From Guyanagaster necrorhizus (lineage: Eukaryota; Basidiomycota; Agaricomycetes; Agaricales; Physalacriaceae): DNA of 64,000 nucleotides. Position 1 is the first letter of the stretch. The number at the start of each line of letters is the position of its first letter. The notes under the pieces are model-generated. The model searched no databases. It was not told the origin of the DNA and saw nothing but the letters and a program-made list of their open reading frames with translations. Shown one piece after another: positions 59,626 to 64,000 of the stretch. The position numbers and the translations under genes are program-made. Where the stretch lies: contig NW_025064888.1 in NCBI RefSeq assembly GCF_019112545.1, positions 269,383 through 333,382 on the forward strand, in the 5' to 3' direction.

Positions 59626-59667
59626 TTTATCACGTGTTTACGCTCACGTGACGCTTGGGCCTAACAA

Positions 59668-59680
59668 TTAGCTCGAAGCT
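59668..59680 (+). promoter_or_regulatory. Primer binding site of element D (self-priming type)
   Basis: TTAGCTCGAAGCT, one base after the LTR, the perfect complement of 59503-59515. No resemblance to a tRNA 3' end (no TGG start). Confidence 0.75.
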
Positions 59681-59722
59681 TCTTCGTTCCCTTTCTCAAG
59701 CCCAATTGTGCTGAGAAACCGA

Positions 59723-61285
59723 ATGCCTCCCGTAACAACCGCAGACCTGAATCACGACTTCTTCGAGCTAATAGCTTCCATCATCGGAACATTGCTCGGT
59801 CTCTTAGCCATTATCACCCTGTGCCGCGGAAGACAATCAGTAGCAGCTTGGATAGTCAGGCACTATCAAGCCTTCCAGCATATTCAACAAATACTACGAA
59901 ACGTAACCCCCGACCTCCCCTTCCATGACATCCCCCCCTCCACCAGAACGTCCTTCTTCCCGCAAGGGGGACCCGTACCAGAAGCCGGGAATAGCAACCC
60001 GGATCAGAGGAGCCTTCACGAGGAGGAAGGACTCGAACACCCCCGACGACACATCGGAGACCGCCACCCTGCTCTCACAGGGTTCCGGAACCCGTGGACG
60101 ACGAACATCGCTCAGGAGCCCGCCAAGGTCTCCAACTACGTCACTCCCACAGAATCCCCCGAGCATCCCGCCTCCCCAATTCCCTCAGGGATTGGAAACC
60201 GTGCTCGGGACTCCCTTGATGCCGCTCGGATGGCTGCGAGACCCCGCGAAAGTCCCAACCCCACCCAGAACCCCCCCGAGACCCCCACCGAGCCAAACTC
60301 CGGCTCCAGCCCATCCGTCAGCAGGCTGGGGGTTGACAATCCGCAGGGAAGAGATATTCACCCCGACTATGACAACGCGGACATCGCCATCTCCGCAGCA
60401 GGGGACCCATATCGACACCTCCACGTGGGAAGTGAGCCCGAGGTCGGAACCGCCAGCGAAAGGGGAAGAGCCGCCACAAGAAGGATTATACAGAGGATAT
60501 TCCCGGAGTGGGACCTCAACGTCCCCTTCAACTATGATGAGGCAGTCAGACAGCAGCAGCAGAATCAAGAGCGAGAGGAGACAATTAGGCGAACTCAGGA
60601 GGAGCTCGCCGACTACGTCCAAGAGGAGGCCCGAGAGCGGTATGAAGCCGCAGAGTACGACCGACAAGGATGAGCACAGAGAAGGAGAGAAGAGGTCGAG
60701 AGAATGGGTTCAGCCTCCCCTAGGGAGTATGAGCTCCGTACCGATTCCGGATCCCCTTTCAGAGAGCCCGACTCAGAGGATGATCCATGGACAGGACCTG
60801 CCAGCATCGTCAGCTGGGACGAGGCCATTCGACGTGGAAGGACGGGAGAGCCCCGAACCGTCGACCTTGAATACCCCGCCCGCACCGACACCATCTCATC
60901 AGACGCCGACTCCGTCCTCGGAGCCTACGGGCTCCGAGTACCCGACAATGCCCACATCTCTGACAGGGCTCTCCAGCGATTCCTGGGTAGCAGGGTCGCT
61001 CGACAGTTCCTTAACCCCGAGTTCCAGCGACTCTTCAGCCGCTATAGCCAAGAACTGGAGGAGACGAGAGCACGCGGAGGGACGCACTACAGTCGGCTCA
61101 GAAGCCCTCCCATCACTCGAACCAGTGATCGAGGGGACAATGGGCCCAGCACCCAGGTCAATGGATGGGTCCCCGATGACCCTTCGTCCTCTCGTACCAT
61201 CCATCTACGACCAGCCCGTCAGTTCCCTCCTCAGGGGAGAGGACAGCAGGGCCAAGGGCGACGAGGAGGACGACGAGGACAGTGA
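59723..61285 (+). CDS. First ORF of element D: hydrophobic N-terminal helix plus charged domain, overlapping Gag
   Basis: ATG 59723 (MPPVTTADLNHDFFELIASI). Residues about 14-34 are strongly hydrophobic (ELIASIIGTLLGLLAIITLC), a likely membrane helix, then WIVRHYQAFQHIQQI and a Pro-rich part. A later charged helical block reads WDLNVPFNYDEAVRQQQQ...EEARERYEAAEYDRQG, then a TGA at 60671, after which the same frame is open again to 61285 with VLGAYGLRVPDNAHISDRAL and SRVARQFLNPEFQRLFSRY. Blocks of this frame are recognisable in A, B and C, so it is a real conserved coding frame. From 59925 it overlaps Gag in the +1 frame. Function unknown; the frame could also feed into Gag by frameshifting or splicing. 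Confidence 0.65.
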
Positions 61286-62959
61286 TGATCCATATCGACA
61301 ACGGCTGGAACGAGCAGAGGAAGACACAGATGAAGAGGCACTGCGAGAAGAAATTGAAAGGGCCAGGGGCAAGGAATATCAGGAGTTGTACGAGCAGGGG
61401 AGGAATTACTTATGGCAGGACGCGCGCTGGCAAGCGACGTCCTTAGGACTTGAGTACAGGTATGCGGCAGGTACTGAAAAGGAAAAAATTCTACAGTATG
61501 CTGCGACAGAATATGCATGGAGGGAATATGGGCGACGGCACCCAGAAGACCCTCTTATGCCGATACCCCCGTATCGGCCCGACAACGAACCAAGAACACC
61601 AGCACCAATGCCGCGCACTCCCCCCATACCACCAAGACAGGCCGTCTACATCGCCCCCTCCATCCGAAGTCGGGCTGATGATAGCCCGTCAATCCGAAGC
61701 ATGGCTTCACGACTCATCCAGACAAGGAGACGACCGGCATGGCAAGCCGCTCAAAACCAAAATCCCTGGACCAGCAAAGGGAGCCGGCTTCTCGGCGGAC
61801 AACCTCCCCCGGATCAAGCAGAATCAAGTGGGAAGGATCCCATTCGAGATGACCCCGAGGCGGTCCGCCTCGGATTTATGGTACGAGACGGGGTGATCGT
61901 TTGGGTAACCGACCCGAAAGGGAGCCCCGTCGCTGACGATAATTCACTACATTCCTTCCCTGGACCACCCACGGAATGGAAACAACCGCCGTTCGACGGG
62001 TGGCCCAACCCGATGGGGGCACTCCCGCACAACGCCAATGTCTTACAATGCCACCCTGACCTCCTCCGAAAACCACGACCATTCAAAGGGGTCTCTGACG
62101 ACATTGACCGGTTCCTAGTAGATTGCGAGCAGTACTTCGAAGTCTACATCGGGTATATCGGAACCGACATGAACAAGGTCGCCTTCGCCACCTCCTATCT
62201 AGAAGACAAGGCCAAGACATGGTGGATCCTCATTTCCCCAAACTTCCGATCCACCACTAGGGAGCATTACCGATATCCCTCGTAGCCGGTCTTTAAACGC
62301 ATGCTGAACGACAAATTTATCGACCCTGCCGTTCAAGAAGTGCACAAACAAAAGATCAAGGAATACAAGATGGGAGATAAGGCGGCCACCGATTACTTCG
62401 ACGAGCTGGAACGGCTCGCCAAACTTGCAGGAATCAGGGAAGATATCGCGAACGACGGAAGGATGGTAGAAGCCCTCAAGCGGGGAGTTCCATCCTCGTA
62501 CCTTACGATGATCTCAGCCATGGGCGTCAAAATATTGATGCCCGTAGGCTACGACGAATGGAAGGAAAGGATTGTCGAAATGTACAAGAAGAGGCAAAGG
62601 CAGAAAGCGGAAGCGTCGACCTTGCAAGAATATGGCAAGAAACCGACACCGCCAACCCCGAACAAGTCGGGGCAAACTGCCGGGAAACCATCAGGAACTC
62701 CCACAACCGCAAACTACGGCACCCAAAAGACTGGGACGGGAACCACCTATACCGGGGCCGGGAAGCCAATGGACATTGATCGAATGAAGAAAGAAGGGAA
62801 GTGCTTTAACTGCGGGCTGAAGGGCCACATGGCCAAAGACTGCCCAAAGAAAAAGCGGACCCGCGAAGACATACGGGCGCAGATCGCCGAGTTGCAGAAA
62901 GAGGATGAAGAACTCGGCAAGGAAACCAAGATAGAGGAGGTAAAAGGGGGGGCCGACTA
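59925..62959 (+). CDS. Gag polyprotein of element D, one internal stop
   Basis: ATG 59925 lies within the first ORF. The frame is open for 786 codons to a TAG at 62283, then open again to 62958. The N-terminal half is Pro/Ser/Arg-rich; from about 61300 it is acidic and helical (EEALREEIERARGKEYQELY). The capsid-like part includes RPFKGVSDDIDRFLVDCEQY, FATSYLEDKAKTWW and KMGDKAATDYFDELERLAKL. The zinc knuckle CFNCGLKGHMAKDC is at about 62803-62844, followed by a basic KKKRTRED. Its 3' end contains GTAAAAGGGGGGG just before the stop, where Pol begins in the -1 frame. Real start of Gag versus the first ORF is uncertain. Confidence 0.8.
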
Positions 62960-64000
62960 GTGTGCAATTCCACTAAGTCGGCCGCACAAGTTCACGGTGT
63001 GCCAATTCCAGCCGCTAGTCGGACTGATAGTATTTCTGTAGTTACTCCTATGTACAAAGCGCATTCGAATATACCCACAATTGACAAGCACACTGAAGAA
63101 TTGCAAGAACAAACTCAAACGCCCATGGGCCGAACAGGGGCAGCGAGCCCCAAATCTTGGCTCAAACCATTCGACACTGAATGGACCTGGAGGGCCATCA
63201 AAGAAGCCAAAGATGAAGCAACGGCGAAAGCCGCGCTTAGGAATTGGATACATCGGACCAGGGCCGAAGAAGTGGTAGACGAGATAATCGAAGGAATAAG
63301 GAAGGCGGAAAGGTGTCGAGCCTTGGAATGGCTCGACGAACTCCGGGGACCCCGACGATTCGTCCGACGGACGAAAACCACGGGATGAGATCTCATCGTT
63401 AAAGCTAGGATCGAGACACTAACTAATCGAACCTCGCATGAAGTAACCATGCTCGTGGACAGCGGATGCACCGGGAGCTCAATCAATCGAGCCTTTGTAG
63501 AAAAAAACCATATTCCAACCCGGGCCACAGCCGCGCCGATCCCAGTTTTCAATGCGGATGGGACCAAAAATCAAGCTGGGTCCATTACCGAATTCGTTGA
63601 GCTCCGGTTAACCATCGGGGACCATGCTGAACGAATTGACCTTGCAGTCACGGATCTCGGATCCAAGGAAGTCTTCCTTGGACACGACTGGTTGATAAGG
63701 CACAACCCGCTTATCAACTGGAAAACCGGGCGGATCACATTCGCCAGGTGTAGATGCCAAAAAATTCCCTTTGAACTCCCAGATGAAGATCCCGAAGACC
63801 GATGGGATGAAGAGATGGAAGACGGGGAGACCATACTGGCAGTGGACCTGGAGAGGGAAATCCACATACGAGCCGTCCATCATGCGAACGACTTGGCTGC
63901 CAAGGCAAATCAAGGGAAGGAGGAGAAGACGTTTGAGGAAATGGTACCCAAGTGGGCCCAAGACTACAAGGACCTGTTCGAGAAGGAGAGCTTCGACGAG
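62960..64000 (+). CDS. Pol of element D: linker, aspartic protease, start of reverse transcriptase (partial)
   Basis: Open in the -1 frame relative to Gag from about 62942, with a single TGA at 63386 (the same codon is CAA in C, so CGA is the likely ancestor). The linker reads SWLKPFDTEWTWRAIKEAKD. The protease active site is MLVDSGCTGSSINRAF near 63450, with FLGHDWLIRHNPLINWKT downstream. After an acidic block (DEDPEDRWDEEMEDGE) the RT begins, WAQDYKDLFEKESFDE at the right edge. RT, RNase H and integrase lie outside. Confidence 0.85.

Larger units (their letters stand above)
59243..59666 (+). repeat. 5' LTR of element D
   Basis: 424 nt, TGTTACGATTTTAC to GGGCCTAACA, with TGTTA/TAACA ends. 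TATTTAA at 59469-59475, probable transcript start at or near 59503, U5 hairpin at 59593-59625. Confidence 0.88.
59243..64000 (+). mobile_element. Element D: youngest Ty3/Gypsy-type LTR retrotransposon, inserted in element C, runs off the right edge
   Basis: 5' LTR 59243-59666, priming site, a first ORF with a hydrophobic N-terminus, a large overlapping Gag with zinc knuckle, and Pol (linker, protease, start of RT) to the right edge. GC-rich, in contrast with A and B. Only three premature stops are visible: TGA at 60671, TAG at 62283 and TGA at 63386. Tf1/sushi-like grouping is suggested by self-priming, not by any phylogeny. Whether it is still mobile is doubtful because of the stops. Confidence 0.92.

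Noticed and set aside
60704..61285. A separate third ORF in element D
   Set aside because: It is in the same frame as the first ORF and separated from it only by a TGA, so it is treated as its continuation.
47711..64000. CRISPR array, prophage or bacterial insertion sequence
   Set aside because: No regularly spaced short repeats or transposase; the content is eukaryotic LTR retrotransposon.

Overview
The window is nuclear DNA of a filamentous basidiomycete, most likely an agaricomycete. Nearly every gene is cut by introns of about 45-60 nt with GT...CTNA...AG signals. The proteins are fungal (N-terminal RA-LRR part of adenylate cyclase, TOM20, MDM34, ORM1, MTD1, MPO1), and a Barentsz/CASC3-like and a Virilizer-like protein are also present.

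Layout. 1-3528 (-) is the N-terminal part of adenylate cyclase, continuing off the left edge. 5119-6575 (-) is a secreted short tyrosinase. 9208-13444 (-) is the PP4 regulatory subunit PSY2/SMEK. It is divergent from a TOM20 gene (13600-14337, +), whose exons can splice onward in frame into a downstream MYND/SET-domain coding region (to 15782). 15931-17260 (-) is an epoxide-hydrolase-like alpha/beta hydrolase. 18257-20683 (+) is a Btz-domain exon junction protein. 21107-22174 (-) is TRM10, divergent from acyl-protein thioesterase 1 (22287-23293, +). About 24060-27764 holds two adjacent decayed genes on the minus strand: a relic of splicing factor SF3B3 and a frameshifted multi-pass membrane protein. 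28839-30251 (+) is MTD1. ORM1 (-) and a Virilizer-like gene (+) form a divergent pair at 30461-35260. MDM34 (-), MPO1 (+), an unidentified Cys-pair protein (-) and CLPTM1 (-) fill 35478-45937. A decayed protein kinase (46200-47313, -) and an intron-containing tRNA-Arg(UCU) (47619-47710, +) end the genic part.

From about 47.7 kb to the right edge the DNA is retrotransposon. Four related Ty3/Gypsy-type elements (A-D) lie head to tail in one orientation. Each is cut off on its right by the 5' LTR of the next, as expected for successive nested insertions: A (48459), B (51298), C (53849), D (59243, running off the right edge). A and B are AT-rich and full of stops, C is intermediate, and D is GC-rich and nearly open. 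The LTRs run TGTTA...TAACA. Directly after each is a 13-nt site complementary to an internal LTR segment 33-34 nt downstream of a TATTTAA box. This is the arrangement of Tf1/sushi-type self-primed elements, and the pairing is kept by compensatory changes between copies C and D. A U5 hairpin with a constant loop also covaries. The same family carries a small first ORF with a hydrophobic N-terminal helix that overlaps the Gag frame in the same +1 relation in all four copies.

The most interesting points are the self-priming signals and overlapping ORFs of the retroelement family, the apparent TOM20/SET alternative-splicing locus, and the pair of adjacent gene relics at 24-28 kb. All functional calls are from reading translations by eye; no database search was possible.
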